Shown one piece after another: positions 1 through 8,903 of a DNA stretch of 64,000 bases. The stretch lies in contig JBAZHC010000011.1 of NCBI GenBank assembly GCA_041652575.1, positions 47,680-111,679 on the forward strand. Direction: 5' to 3'. The position numbers and the translations under genes are program-made. How positions within the stretch are numbered: the stretch's first letter is position 1; every line of letters starts with the position of its first letter. The stretch comes from Phycisphaerae bacterium (lineage in GTDB: Bacteria; Planctomycetota; Phycisphaerae; Sedimentisphaerales; UBA12454). The notes beneath the pieces were generated by a model. That model worked only from the letters and a program-made list of their open reading frames with translations, was not told the origin of the DNA and searched no databases.

Positions 1-145
1 TGTCCATATATGTTCCGCCGTAATTCTGTATCTGGCTTGTATAGCCAACCACAGTATCAGTCCAGTTTTGCCCGTTGATTAAGGCCGCGAAACTGCAACT
101 TGAAAATAAACCACCAATAACCATCAACATTAAAACACTTTTCAT
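1..145 (-). CDS. Secreted protein, N-terminal part only (runs off the window edge)
   Basis: Only the first 48 codons are visible. The protein begins MKSVLMLMVIGGLFSSCSFA, a classical signal peptide: one Lys, a hydrophobic core and an A-x-A-like end (SFA then A). The mature part starts LINGQNWTDTVVGY. An upstream ATG at 173 follows a GGAGT but reads another frame that stops quickly, so the start at 145 is preferred; its own ribosome site is weak (GGAAAA). The protein is presumably exported, but the family cannot be named from this fragment. It may be one of the large secreted planctomycete proteins; that is a guess. Confidence 0.6.
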   Translation of the reverse strand, partial: MKSVLMLMVIGGLFSSCSFAALINGQNWTDTVVGYTSQIQNYGGTYMD

Positions 146-270
146 TTTGTAATTTTCCAACTTCATCTTTCATACTCCAATTTAAATTAAACCTATTAAA
201 ACTTTACACAAACATTTTGCACAACAACCAATACGATTAAGCTATCGCCCGCCTCCTTTCCGTAACTTGC

Positions 271-312
271 AAAAAAAAGAGCAATAGACGAAATTTATTT
301 CATCTATTGCTC
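271..312 (-). terminator. Rho-independent terminator of the feo operon
   Basis: The arms at 279-294 and 297-312 (GAGCAATAGA... / ...TCTATTGCTC) form a 16-bp stem with a tiny loop, and the one mismatch becomes a G-U pair in the leftward RNA. On the minus strand the stem is followed directly by eight U residues (A tract at 271-278). It lies 48 bp after the hemP stop, so it ends leftward transcription of the iron operon. Confidence 0.9.
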
Positions 313-360
313 CCTGGCTGGCTTTCAGCTTGCTGGGTCGTAAGTGTTTTTAAAATTATT

Positions 361-531
361 TTATTTATTCATAATTAATTTCCCGTTTCTCGTTATTCTT
401 AGCCTGTAAATGGAACTATCGTGCCGAATCATTATCTCATTATCATCGCCGAACAAACTATTCGAATCGAACAATCGTACGCGTCGATTATTATCCGGTT
501 TACTGCTATTCTGGTTATTTATAATTTCCAT
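361..531 (-). CDS. hemP: HemP/HmuP-like small protein
   Basis: A 56-residue protein whose C-terminal half carries the HemP family pattern: RLFDSNSLFG, then EIMIRHDSSIYRLRITRNGK and a LIMNK end. HemP proteins are small accessory or regulatory proteins of hemin and iron uptake; their mechanism is poorly known. The ATG at 531 is 7 bp after the feoB stop, so translation is probably coupled. A longer reading starting inside feoB is less likely because the extra residues do not fit the family. Its place as last gene of a feo operon, before the terminator, supports a role in iron homeostasis. Confidence 0.8.
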   Translation of the reverse strand: MEIINNQNSSKPDNNRRVRLFDSNSLFGDDNEIMIRHDSSIYRLRITRNGKLIMNK

Positions 532-538
532 AACAAGT

Positions 539-2590
539 TTAAAGCCCCAAAAAGCTTCCCGCCTGATATACAATCAGTGTTACGACATAAGCCATTACCG
601 TTAATCCGCCGAATTGCAGAATCGCCCATTTCCATGCACCGGTTTCAGAGCGGGTAATTACGGCCGTTGCGATACAGGGTGCGCTTATCAGACAAAACAG
701 CATAATACAAAATCCCTGCAAAGGCGTATAATCGCTGCTGAGTCTCTGCTGCAAAACGGAGCTATCCTCATTTTCCGTAACGGCATAAACGATACCCATC
801 TGTGCCACAAACACTTCTTTTGCCGCAAGAGCGCCTATAAGCGCAGTGGCGATTTTATAATCGAATCCGAGCGGTTTAAGTACCGGCTCAAGAGCAAGCC
901 CCGCCCTGCCGATAAAACTGTGCTTAAGCGTAACGGTCTGCGTCTCTGCATCGTCCAGACCGGCAAGTTTTTCAGGCGATACACGCGGGTACTGTGCGGC
1001 TGCCCACAAAATTATCGAAATCACCAAAATGACGGTACCGGCCTTTCTCAGGTACAGCCAGCCTCGTTCCCACATATGCAGAAAAATAGATTTAAATGTA
1101 GGCATCCTATACGGAGGCAGTTCCATTACGAACGGTATCGTTTCGCCTTTTAGCAGAGTAATCCTCAATATCTTGGCTGATATAACGGCCAGCGCGATAC
1201 CGATAAAATAAATCAGCCACATCATCGGGCCTCGCCATCTCTCGGAAAAAAATGCAGGGATTATAAGCGCATAAATCGTAAGCCTCGCTCCGCAGCTCAT
1301 AAGCGGAGTAATAAGAATCGTAGTTATCCTGTTGCGTCTGTTTTCGAGTATTCGACAGGCCATAATCGCAGGCACCGAACAGCCGAATCCAATCAGCATT
1401 GGAATGAAACTCTTGCCGTGCAGACCGATTTTGTGCATAAACCTGTCGGTTACAAACGCCGCCCTTGCCATATATCCGCTGTCTTCGAGAATCGCTATTG
1501 CCGCAAAGAGCAGCATAATATTCGGCAGGAACGCTACCACGCCGCCGACGCCGCCGATTATTCCATCAACCAGAAGTGATTTCAATACACTTTCACTTCC
1601 GACCGGCCAAAAACCGGATATGGTCCGTCCGAGCCAGCCGAACAGCATCTCCAGCCACGTCATCGGCCACTCACCCAACCGAAAAGTTACATCGAAAACA
1701 ATATACATCATCGCCGCAAAAATCGGCAGCCCCCATGTTTTGTGCGTAACAAATGCATCAATCATATCGCTGCGATTATGCCGGATTTCAATTGGATTTT
1801 TTATCGATTCCCGGCAGGCTCCGGAAATAAAACCATATCTTTTATCTGCGATAACGATCTCCGGCTCTTCACCGAAAATAGTTTTTAAACGCTTGATGCT
1901 TTCCTGCACAGCCGGAGCAATTTCAGGATTTTGAACCTGTTTCAAAACATCCGCGTCCAGTTCGAGCAGTTTTATTATTGCCCACCTGTTGTTGCGCAAT
2001 TCATCGAACTTCTGCCGCAACTTTTCAATCTCATTTTCTATTTCACTGCCGTATTTAATACGCAAATTCAAATCTTTCGGTCCCTGCGAAACAGTTTCAA
2101 TAACCGCATCGAGAATTTTATCTATGCCTGTATTCCTATTGCCTATCGTACGAACAATTTTTACACCGAAAAGCGTCGAAAGGTTTTCAATGTCAAAAAC
2201 AAGCCCCTGGTGCCGGGCAATATCGCTCATATTGAAAGCGAGTACAAGCGGCACATTAAGCTCCATTAGTTGTACGGCAAGATAAAGATTCCTCTCGATA
2301 TTCGAAGAATCTATAACATCGACCACAACATCCGGCTTTTGTTCGATAATAAAGTTTCTCGAAACAACTTCCTCTGTCGAATAAGCGGTAAGACTGTAAG
2401 TCCCGGGCAAATCGATAATTTTAAGTTCGTATCCGTTATGCCGGCACGTACCCTCTTTTTTCTCGACTGTAACACCGGGATAATTGCCGACATGCTGGCG
2501 AAGGCCGGTTAAAGCATTGAATATCGTCGTTTTCCCGCTGTTCGGATTACCGGCAATTGCAACTGTGATTTTTTTCATATTCTCTGCCAT
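539..2590 (-). CDS. feoB: Ferrous iron transporter FeoB
   Basis: A 683-residue inner-membrane Fe(II) transporter with an N-terminal G domain. G1 is GNPNSGKTT (about residues 14-22), G3 is DLPGTYSL and G4 is NMSD. From about residue 290 come the two gate domains and hydrophobic helices, including GFGCSVPAIMACR and a second half-gate near APCIATAVI. The ATG at 2590 is chosen because it is 4 bp after the feoA stop and precedes the G domain directly; the longer upstream reading overlaps feoA. It imports Fe(II), helped by FeoA, under the DtxR-type repressor encoded first in the operon. Length is normal for the family (about 650-780). Confidence 0.96.
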   Translation of the reverse strand: MAENMKKITVAIAGNPNSGKTTIFNALTGLRQHVGNYPGVTVEKKEGTCRHNGYELKIIDLPGTYSLTAYSTEEVVSRNFIIEQKPDVVVDVIDSSNIERNLYLAVQLMELNVPLVLAFNMSDIARHQGLVFDIENLSTLFGVKIVRTIGNRNTGIDKILDAVIETVSQGPKDLNLRIKYGSEIENEIEKLRQKFDELRNNRWAIIKLLELDADVLKQVQNPEIAPAVQESIKRLKTIFGEEPEIVIADKRYGFISGACRESIKNPIEIRHNRSDMIDAFVTHKTWGLPIFAAMMYIVFDVTFRLGEWPMTWLEMLFGWLGRTISGFWPVGSESVLKSLLVDGIIGGVGGVVAFLPNIMLLFAAIAILEDSGYMARAAFVTDRFMHKIGLHGKSFIPMLIGFGCSVPAIMACRILENRRNRITTILITPLMSCGARLTIYALIIPAFFSERWRGPMMWLIYFIGIALAVISAKILRITLLKGETIPFVMELPPYRMPTFKSIFLHMWERGWLYLRKAGTVILVISIILWAAAQYPRVSPEKLAGLDDAETQTVTLKHSFIGRAGLALEPVLKPLGFDYKIATALIGALAAKEVFVAQMGIVYAVTENEDSSVLQQRLSSDYTPLQGFCIMLFCLISAPCIATAVITRSETGAWKWAILQFGGLTVMAYVVTLIVYQAGSFLGL

Positions 2591-2594
2591 AACA

Positions 2595-2840
2595 TTAATT
2601 TCCTGATGGCTTAACAGCCATCTTCCCGGCCATGCCCCTGCCAAGAACAATTCGTGCGCCTTTTAAATCAATAACAAGAGGACCGGGATGGCTATTGTTT
2701 ATTATTCGAAACTGCACACCAGGAAAAAGCCCCATAGCAGCAAGCCTTGCTTTAAGTCCCTGTCCAGCTTCTATTTTTACGAACCTGACCTTTGAGTCAT
2801 TAGCTGCATCCTTCAGGAGAATTTGTTCCTGCACCCTCAT
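2595..2840 (-). CDS. feoA: Ferrous iron transport protein FeoA
   Basis: An 81-residue SH3-like FeoA protein. It shows the family core LKARLAAMGLFPGVQFRI, then NNSHPGPLVIDLKGARIVLGR. FeoA is a small cytoplasmic partner needed for FeoB function. The ATG at 2840 is preferred over a TTG at 2867: it has AAAGGAA about ten bases upstream and begins 5 bp after the regulator gene ends, whereas the TTG would overlap it. It is followed by feoB after 4 bp. Confidence 0.93.
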   Translation of the reverse strand: MRVQEQILLKDAANDSKVRFVKIEAGQGLKARLAAMGLFPGVQFRIINNSHPGPLVIDLKGARIVLGRGMAGKMAVKPSGN

Positions 2841-2845
2841 AAAAA

Positions 2846-3295
2846 CTAAATTCCTTTCGACCGGCAATATTTATGAAATTCGGTAGTGATATTGGCACCT
2901 TTTTTCCCGTAATTTGTCGAAAATTCCGTAAAATTTAACAATTTGGAAATAACCACAGACCCCAGGGCGTGCTCAGCCTTACAGGCCGCCTGCTCGGCAA
3001 TCTGCCGTTCAACACCGAGAACATTGACAAAAAAAGACTCGATAATGTTGTGCCGGCGAACCACAGATTGAGCCTGCTGGGCGCCTTTTTCAGTAAGACT
3101 GATAAATCCGTAGGGCTGGTAATCCACTAACTCCTTGTCATTCAACAACTTAAGAGCACCGGTAACAGAGGCTCTCGATACGCCGAGGTTTTGCGCAATA
3201 TCTTTGCTTCTGGCAACTTTTGCCCCCTGACTGAGGTTATATATCGCTTCCAGATAATCTTCCAGTGATGCGCTTAATTGTTTCTTTTTGGCCAT
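2846..3295 (-). CDS. DtxR/MntR-family metal-dependent repressor
   Basis: A 149-residue regulator. An N-terminal winged helix (SKDIAQNLGVSRASVTGALK, about residues 28-47) is followed by the metal-binding dimerisation domain with RRHNIIESFF and AACKAEHALG; the His and Glu residues there match the metal ligands of DtxR/MntR proteins. It has no SH3 domain, so it is MntR-sized. It begins the feo operon and overlies no other gene. GGTG lies 6 nt before the ATG. A promoter with a palindromic operator sits just upstream, so it probably represses itself and feoAB-hemP when iron (or Mn) is sufficient. Which metal it senses cannot be read from the sequence. Confidence 0.92.
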   Translation of the reverse strand: MAKKKQLSASLEDYLEAIYNLSQGAKVARSKDIAQNLGVSRASVTGALKLLNDKELVDYQPYGFISLTEKGAQQAQSVVRRHNIIESFFVNVLGVERQIAEQAACKAEHALGSVVISKLLNFTEFSTNYGKKGANITTEFHKYCRSKGI

Positions 3296-3320
3296 AACAT
3301 CACCTTTCTTAGCTACATCT

Positions 3321-3349
3321 AATATAGTTAGTTATGCCTAACTTTGCAA
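3321..3349 (-). promoter_or_regulatory. feo operon promoter with DtxR-type operator in its spacer
   Basis: On the minus strand, TTGCAA (3344-3349) and TATATT (3321-3326) are separated by exactly 17 bp. The spacer and one base of the -10 box form the inverted repeat AGTTAG-N6-CTAACT (3326-3343), perfect over 6+6 bp and similar to the TTAGG-type boxes of DtxR relatives. A repressor bound there would block RNA polymerase. The ATG of the regulator gene is 25 bp past the -10 box. Confidence 0.82.
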
Positions 3350-3365
3350 ATAAAAAATTTATTTT

Positions 3366-4301
3366 TTATGTATTATTGTTTTTCCTGAAATCTGCAGGAG
3401 ATCTATGCCATATCAGGCCGGTACAAATACCGCCTACTATAAAGGCCCAGCTTAACGTAATAGCCCGGTCGATTAATGCCGCCGTTAAGCCGGCATCGAG
3501 AGGAATACCCAACACAACGGCCCCTGCTCCGAGAACCGTCTCGCGAATACCGATAGCACCGGGAGTCAGATTGACAAACATTATAATATATCCGAGAGCT
3601 CCAAGAACAAGAAATCCCGCCGGATGCACTTTCACTCCCATGCTTTGGTAAATAACCGCAAGCCTGACCGCAGTAATTATAAAATTAAGCAGCAGGAAAA
3701 CCCCGGCAGTAAACAGCGACCTTTTATTTTTTGTTATAGCGGAACGTCCAAGAAGAAATTCCCTGAATAAAACAGCCAATTTCGACGAACCGTTTGGAAC
3801 AGGCAGCGGAACAAATATCATAAAAACTGACGCCGTCAGACAAACAAGAAAAACACCCGCCAGAATCTGTTTTTGCACACTGTCAAGTCCATAAACAAGA
3901 ATCATGGAGAACAAGCCTATCAGGCACGCCGCAACAGAAAGCAGCAGTGTCAAAAAAATCGAAAAAGTGCCGAAGTGCGAATATCTCAGCCCATAGTGTC
4001 TTTTCAGATAATTCGCCATAAAAAGCGTGCCGAACTTCATTGGAACATAATTAAGCAGAGCACGGGCGTTCTGCAGAATAACCATATCCACTAATAAGGT
4101 CTTTACGCCCATAGGGCTCAGAATTGCTATCACCACAACAGCGCTGTTAAACGTTCCCACGAAAGACGCAAAATAAATAATACTCAGTTCAAGAGCATTG
4201 AGTTTCAATAATGCCTTCACACTCTGCCAGTGTCCGACAAGATACCAAACCAAAAAGGCTAAAATCGCGATTCCGAGAATATATTTAATCCACTTAAGCA
4301 T
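3366..4301 (-). CDS. Flippase-like / LPG-synthase-type membrane protein
   Basis: A 311-residue, almost entirely hydrophobic protein with about eight membrane segments. The C-terminal pattern VNLTPGAIGIRETVLGAGAV (about residues 244-263) is the hallmark of the LPG_synthase_TM/UPF0104 (YbhN, AglD-like) family. Members are thought to move or modify polyprenyl- or phospholipid-linked glycans. The ATG at 4301 is chosen over 4334: AGGA lies 8 nt upstream, and a -10 box overlaps the upstream ATG, so that one would not be transcribed. Head-to-head with glycan genes, which suits a role in surface glycan export; substrate unknown. Confidence 0.82.
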   Translation of the reverse strand: MLKWIKYILGIAILAFLVWYLVGHWQSVKALLKLNALELSIIYFASFVGTFNSAVVVIAILSPMGVKTLLVDMVILQNARALLNYVPMKFGTLFMANYLKRHYGLRYSHFGTFSIFLTLLLSVAACLIGLFSMILVYGLDSVQKQILAGVFLVCLTASVFMIFVPLPVPNGSSKLAVLFREFLLGRSAITKNKRSLFTAGVFLLLNFIITAVRLAVIYQSMGVKVHPAGFLVLGALGYIIMFVNLTPGAIGIRETVLGAGAVVLGIPLDAGLTAALIDRAITLSWAFIVGGICTGLIWHRSPADFRKNNNT

Positions 4302-4322
4302 TTCGATTATCCTAAACTTGAC

Positions 4323-4351
4323 ATTATATACCATCTAAGATACAATGCTAA
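4323..4351 (-). promoter_or_regulatory. Sigma-70 type promoter of the flippase-like gene
   Basis: On the minus strand TTAGCA (4346-4351) and TATAAT (4323-4328) are 17 bp apart. The predicted transcript start is near 4316, 15 bp before the chosen ATG. Confidence 0.6.
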
Positions 4352-4455
4352 CAGATTTTTATATGTTAAGGCTAAAAATTCCTGGACGATAAAGTCGTTG
4401 CAATTTGTTCGGTCGAAAACCAAAAATAAGAATATATTTACAGGCAAACGAACTT

Positions 4456-5151
4456 ATGAACCATTCAGATTTTTACGATGTGTTTTTTAAAAAAATCAGG
4501 CACAAAATCAATTTTACTACCCGGATTTTAATTCATGAAATTCTGAATTGTGTTAAAAAAACAGATTCGCGAGGCAACCCTGATTTTAGAATTCTCGAAT
4601 TAGGCTGCGGCAGAGGATTGCTGGCGGCGAAGCTTTTGCGATTTGGAAAAGTGAAAGCAGTTGACCTGGCAGAAAAAACAATAGAAGATAACAGAAAATT
4701 TTATCCGGAGATAGAATTTGAGGTTGCAGATTTATCCAAACCAATCCGTTTCGATACACAATTCGACATGGTTGTTTCTATGGAGGTAATAGAGCACCTT
4801 CCATATAACCTGCAGGAACAACTCATCAAAAATGCATACGACTCTCTTAAAACAGGCGGCCATCTCATTCTGACTACGCCGAACAAAACAGCACAACAGG
4901 AACATAAGATAAAATTATTTCAGCCAATTGAAGATCATTTAACCGTCCAGGAGATAGAAAAATTAGTCGCAAAATATTTTGTCATTATCAATATCTTTAC
5001 GGTAATATACCGTTTTAAGTCGAGATTTATTGATATTCTCTGGAAAAGATTATTTTATTTTATAAATATTTATTGGTTTCAAAATTTTATTAAGAAAAAA
5101 AATTGCGGTTTGCATACAGTAGTCTTCGCGAAAAAGGCTGAAATATCTTAA
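4456..5151 (+). CDS. SAM-dependent methyltransferase
   Basis: A class I methyltransferase of 231 residues. Motif I ILELGCGRGLLAAKLL binds SAM; an acidic residue follows the next strand (KAVDLAE), and SMEVIEHLP and GGHLILTTPN mark motifs post-II and III. The C-terminal part is rich in aromatic and basic residues and may contact membrane or lipid-linked substrate. An in-frame TTG at 4405 would add 17 residues; the ATG at 4456 is preferred but neither has a strong ribosome site. It starts a rightward run of three glycan-associated genes. Substrate unknown; O-methylation of a sugar or polyprenyl carrier is possible. Confidence 0.8.
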   Translation: MNHSDFYDVFFKKIRHKINFTTRILIHEILNCVKKTDSRGNPDFRILELGCGRGLLAAKLLRFGKVKAVDLAEKTIEDNRKFYPEIEFEVADLSKPIRFDTQFDMVVSMEVIEHLPYNLQEQLIKNAYDSLKTGGHLILTTPNKTAQQEHKIKLFQPIEDHLTVQEIEKLVAKYFVIINIFTVIYRFKSRFIDILWKRLFYFINIYWFQNFIKKKNCGLHTVVFAKKAEIS

Positions 5152-5201
5152 GTGCGGATTATACAGTTTTTTGCCTAAACTTTAAACAGAATTAAAACTT
5201 C

Positions 5202-6080
5202 ATGAGTGAAGATATCAGGATGAATCATAAGTTCGCTGAAATACTTTTGTGCCCTTCCTGCGGAAAGTCCGGACTTACGAGGCTGCAAAATCAATATATC
5301 TGCGATTTATGCAAGGTCAAATATTCCGATTATGAAGGCATTCCTGCCGTTTTAACTGAAGATTTCCGTAAAGATAAATATAATAAAATGATTGTCCTGA
5401 CAGATAATCGTAAACACTGGAAACGACAGGCTGTCTGGGGGAACCAAATTGACGGTATAATTCCAGATGGGTCAGGATTTTTCCTCGATTTAGCCTGCGG
5501 GGGCGGCAGAAAAGACTGGATAGAATCAAAAGGCTATAGTTATATAGGTCTGGATTATTATCTGGATTACGGAACCAATCTTCTGGCAAACAGTATGAAT
5601 ATTCCTTTTAAGGATAATACGATTTCCGTATGTTCTTCTATTTCCGCTATGGAACATTTTCCCGACCCCTGGTCTGCATGCAATGAAATATTCCGTGTAA
5701 TTAAACCGGGCGGTTTGTATATAGGCTCAGTAGCATTCCTGCAGCCCTTTCATGAACGCTCCTATTATCACATGACACATCTGGGAGTAAAATATATGCT
5801 CAAAAAAAGCGGCTTTACAATAGAACAAATAATACCTTTTAAAAAAAACGGGTTCAGTTTTCTCATAGAAAGGCTGTTAATAATAAAACAGCCTGTTTCT
5901 TTTTTGGCAGATTTAGTCTTCAATGCCATTATGTTTTTGAGAAAAATTGGAGCCCGGTTTATAAGCAGGTTTTATAGAAAAAATGAAGCCAAGTCTCACA
6001 GGATATCACAATTTATAGCTGAAGAGAAAATTCGTTTTACTTCGGGTTTTATCTACATTGCCAGAAAGCCGGAAAAATAA
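5202..6080 (+). CDS. Methyltransferase with N-terminal zinc-ribbon
   Basis: A 292-residue protein. The N-terminus (about residues 15-50) is a Trm112-like zinc ribbon with two CxxC knuckles, LCPSCGKS and ICDLCKVK. A methyltransferase-11 domain follows: FLDLACGGGRKDW (motif I), YIGLDYYLDYG, SSISAMEHFPDPW and VIKPGGLYIGS. Such fusions are frequent among planctomycete and cyanobacterial glycan-cluster methyltransferases. The gene is 50 bp after another methyltransferase gene and 26 bp before a glycosyltransferase gene, so all three are probably co-transcribed. Substrate unknown. Confidence 0.82.
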   Translation: MSEDIRMNHKFAEILLCPSCGKSGLTRLQNQYICDLCKVKYSDYEGIPAVLTEDFRKDKYNKMIVLTDNRKHWKRQAVWGNQIDGIIPDGSGFFLDLACGGGRKDWIESKGYSYIGLDYYLDYGTNLLANSMNIPFKDNTISVCSSISAMEHFPDPWSACNEIFRVIKPGGLYIGSVAFLQPFHERSYYHMTHLGVKYMLKKSGFTIEQIIPFKKNGFSFLIERLLIIKQPVSFLADLVFNAIMFLRKIGARFISRFYRKNEAKSHRISQFIAEEKIRFTSGFIYIARKPEK

Positions 6081-6106
6081 ACATCGTTTTAGGATATGTC
6101 ATTCGT

Positions 6107-7162
6107 ATGGATTTTGAAATTGTATGTTGTGTTGCTTTAGGTGACGCCCAGGTCTATCATCATCTTATGCCGATATCTCTCCATCCTGTGGTGACCAAAA
6201 TATGGATTATTCGGCACAAAAATGTCCAAACCGGTAACATCCCAAAAGCAGAGCTGCTGAAGGTATCGCGATTCAAACCTTTACGGTTTATTCAGATGTA
6301 TCGCCTGAGCCGAAAATTAGCCCAAAGAAAAGAAGTTAAAGCATTCGTCTCATTCAATCCCATACCCTACGGCATTATTTCATATTTAGGGGCAAGAAAA
6401 TTTAATAAGCCGGTTCATTTCGGTTTTATAGGTGCTGACTGGTACAGAATGTCAAAGGCAAAAGGATGGAATTTTTTGCAAAAGATACTTCGCAACGGCT
6501 CCTTTTTTACGGCTACCGGCGAAAGTATGAAAAACGAAATGACGGAATACGGCTACGAAAGAGAAAAAATCAGCGTTCTTCCTCACAGTATAGATATAAA
6601 TAAGTTTAAAGTTTCAGAATTGAAAACAATAAAGTATGACTGTCTCTATGTGGGACAACTGATTCACAGAAAAAGAGTTGACATAATACTTAAAGCTTTT
6701 GCCGAAGTTTTGAAGCAGAATCCCGGCAGAAGACTTTGTATCGTGGGAGGCGGACATCTTTCCGGGGAACTGAAATCGCTGACAAAAAAACTAAACATAG
6801 AGGGTAATGTCGATTTCGCAGGCCATACAAATGATGTTTCAATGTATTTTTCACAATCAAAAATTTTTGTTATGGCTTCCTATATGGAAGGATTTCCTTT
6901 TGCCATGGTTGAAGCTATGTGCAGCGGTTTGGTTCCGGTTACCACACCTGTCGGCACAATAACAGACATTGTAAAACACAACGAAATGGGTTTGATTTAT
7001 AAGCAAAATGACATTGCCGGATTGGGCAAATGCATCGATAAACTAATCAACGATTCCGCAATTTATACACGAATCCGGAATAACTTGATAATGACCAGGA
7101 ATAATTTTTCTTACGAATCCGCGCTAACGGTTTGGGACAAATGGTTCCGTCAATTGAACTGA
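6107..7162 (+). CDS. Glycosyltransferase family 4
   Basis: A 351-residue GT-B fold glycosyltransferase. The C-terminal domain shows the GT4 signature EGFPFAMVEAMCSGLVPVTT with the E-x7-E pair and PVGTITDIVKHNEMGLIY. LYVGQLIHRKRVDIILKAF is the start of the nucleotide-sugar binding half. The N-terminal acceptor domain is less typical. It ends the rightward glycan run and converges on the GT39 gene. It probably adds a hexose or similar sugar to a surface glycan; donor and acceptor cannot be read from the sequence. Confidence 0.88.
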   Translation: MDFEIVCCVALGDAQVYHHLMPISLHPVVTKIWIIRHKNVQTGNIPKAELLKVSRFKPLRFIQMYRLSRKLAQRKEVKAFVSFNPIPYGIISYLGARKFNKPVHFGFIGADWYRMSKAKGWNFLQKILRNGSFFTATGESMKNEMTEYGYEREKISVLPHSIDINKFKVSELKTIKYDCLYVGQLIHRKRVDIILKAFAEVLKQNPGRRLCIVGGGHLSGELKSLTKKLNIEGNVDFAGHTNDVSMYFSQSKIFVMASYMEGFPFAMVEAMCSGLVPVTTPVGTITDIVKHNEMGLIYKQNDIAGLGKCIDKLINDSAIYTRIRNNLIMTRNNFSYESALTVWDKWFRQLN

Positions 7163-7193
7163 TTTGACAAATCTATTTTCTATTATATAAATT

Positions 7194-8852
7194 TTATTTC
7201 ACGGGCTTTTGCAAGTCAAAAAGAAGATAATTCGACATGCCTGCTTTCAGGAATCTGCCTCTGCCGTCCATCTCGCCGGAAACGCCGGGGATGTATTCAT
7301 ATTTATAAAGCTGCCCAAGCTGTTTGCTGAGATTGTTAAGGTATGCGTCTGTCTGCGGGTCGCCTAAGGATAACGGCATAAGATAAAACGGATATTTACC
7401 GGTCTTGGCAGCTTCAGTAACTTCTTCGAGCCTCGTTGCCTGAATAATTTCACGGTCGAGATACCACGCTATTTCAGGACGATAGAATGCACCTTTCGAT
7501 TCGTTCTGATTGACAATGAACGGGTCGAAACTGAGCAGATATTTATCAGGCGGTATTCGTGAGTTAAGCATTTGAAACATTTTAATCTTTGCTTCCGGCT
7601 GCCACCGAATCGCATAATAATAATTTGTGCCGGCGATACAGTAGCTTGTGCATATACTTAAAATCGCCAGGACTGCGACAAGAGCTATTTTGAAACTAAT
7701 TTTTTTGAGGTAGTCCCAAACCATACAAATACCCAGCGATGCCGCAATTGCAACACAGGGAGTTAAAGGCACCAGCCATGTCTGGTGCCGCCAAAGGCAG
7801 CCGCGAAGAATAAACAATGCAAAAAACGGAACCATAAAGAAAAGCCAGAATTGCGGGAACTGTCTGCTCCTTCTGCCGGTCAGGGGGTCGGGGTCTTTCG
7901 AAAAAACAAAGAATTGACCGATTGTTATATAAAGGATCGCGATCATCACAACAGGCAATGTATAATTCGTGAGTGAAAATTCCCATAGTTTGCCAAACCA
8001 TAAAGACCAGTCGAAGCTCTGCATTTGCTGCATTTCGCCTTTACCAGCACGCCATTTATAAAGCTCAAATATTTTTGAAATATCTCCGCCATATCCTGCC
8101 AGCATAATAGAGAAAGTAATAATCATACTAATTGCCGGCGAAAACACCATAATCGCAAGCAGCACAAATGAAGGATATTCTTTTCTTTTAATACATCTGA
8201 AAACATAATGCACTCCGATTGCCATGGCATAGAAAAAGCCCACCCAATTAACCTGCAGACATAGAAAGATACCGGCCGCCAGACCGATTTTGTGATACTT
8301 CTTTGGCTCGGGCGCATTTGCAAATGCCTTTATAATAACAAGGTAGCAATATATCGCCGAAAAGCCGAATAATGTCGTCCAGCTTCCGGTATAAAAATAA
8401 CCGGTCAGGGGAAAGACGGCATAAAGAAGACCTGCAAGAAGTGCAGTCACTGGTTCCATAAGTTTCTTCAGCATTAACATAAACAATGCCATCGTTACGA
8501 TTGACACTGAAATTGCAAGCAGCCGTAATGTAAATTCACTGACGCCGACTATTGAACAGAAAAGCCAGGCAAGCAAAATGCTAAGCTGCGGATGGTCGAG
8601 ATACTTTTTCGGATTTGCTTTAGGCGGGTCGCCAACTGCCCATGTAGTTAAACCTTTTGTATAAGATAAACCATACTTGATGTGAACCCGTGTGGCCCAC
8701 GCGCCGGTTGCCTGTGCCCAGCTATGCAACCCGTCTAAAGGCCTGTTAATTTCCCTGCTTTCCAGACATGCCATAAATATAATAATCCCAATCACGCACA
8801 CCCAGTAATTAACACCGGATATCTGTTCTTTACTTTGAATTTTAGTGGTCAT
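7194..8852 (-). CDS. GT39-like membrane glycosyltransferase (PMT_2/ArnT type)
   Basis: A 552-residue membrane protein with about 12 hydrophobic segments. The N-terminal loop has acidic SREINRPLDGLH and the KYLDHPQLSILLAW segment, which matches the DHPxL motif of ArnT/PMT_2 enzymes. These transfer a sugar from a polyprenyl-phosphate donor to lipid A, protein or glycan at the periplasmic face. A soluble periplasmic domain forms the last 120 residues. Two ATGs (8852 and 8879) both have plausible ribosome sites; the inner one has AGGG 8 nt upstream. It is the last gene of a leftward set with DUF354 and GT2 genes; GT2 may make its lipid-linked donor. Confidence 0.83.
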   Translation of the reverse strand: MTTKIQSKEQISGVNYWVCVIGIIIFMACLESREINRPLDGLHSWAQATGAWATRVHIKYGLSYTKGLTTWAVGDPPKANPKKYLDHPQLSILLAWLFCSIVGVSEFTLRLLAISVSIVTMALFMLMLKKLMEPVTALLAGLLYAVFPLTGYFYTGSWTTLFGFSAIYCYLVIIKAFANAPEPKKYHKIGLAAGIFLCLQVNWVGFFYAMAIGVHYVFRCIKRKEYPSFVLLAIMVFSPAISMIITFSIMLAGYGGDISKIFELYKWRAGKGEMQQMQSFDWSLWFGKLWEFSLTNYTLPVVMIAILYITIGQFFVFSKDPDPLTGRRSRQFPQFWLFFMVPFFALFILRGCLWRHQTWLVPLTPCVAIAASLGICMVWDYLKKISFKIALVAVLAILSICTSYCIAGTNYYYAIRWQPEAKIKMFQMLNSRIPPDKYLLSFDPFIVNQNESKGAFYRPEIAWYLDREIIQATRLEEVTEAAKTGKYPFYLMPLSLGDPQTDAYLNNLSKQLGQLYKYEYIPGVSGEMDGRGRFLKAGMSNYLLFDLQKPVK

Positions 8853-8903
8853 AATTTTGTCCCTATTCTTTATTTGCATAAAAATTCAACCTCAAAATTA
8901 ACC

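Noticed and set aside
421..460. TTCGAATC-like string suggesting a tRNA T arm
   Set aside because: It lies inside hemP, and no cloverleaf can be drawn around it.
614..1153. Long rightward frame opposite feoB (also similar frames opposite rseP, dxr, pnp and gyrA)
   Set aside because: They are shadows of strongly supported genes on the other strand.
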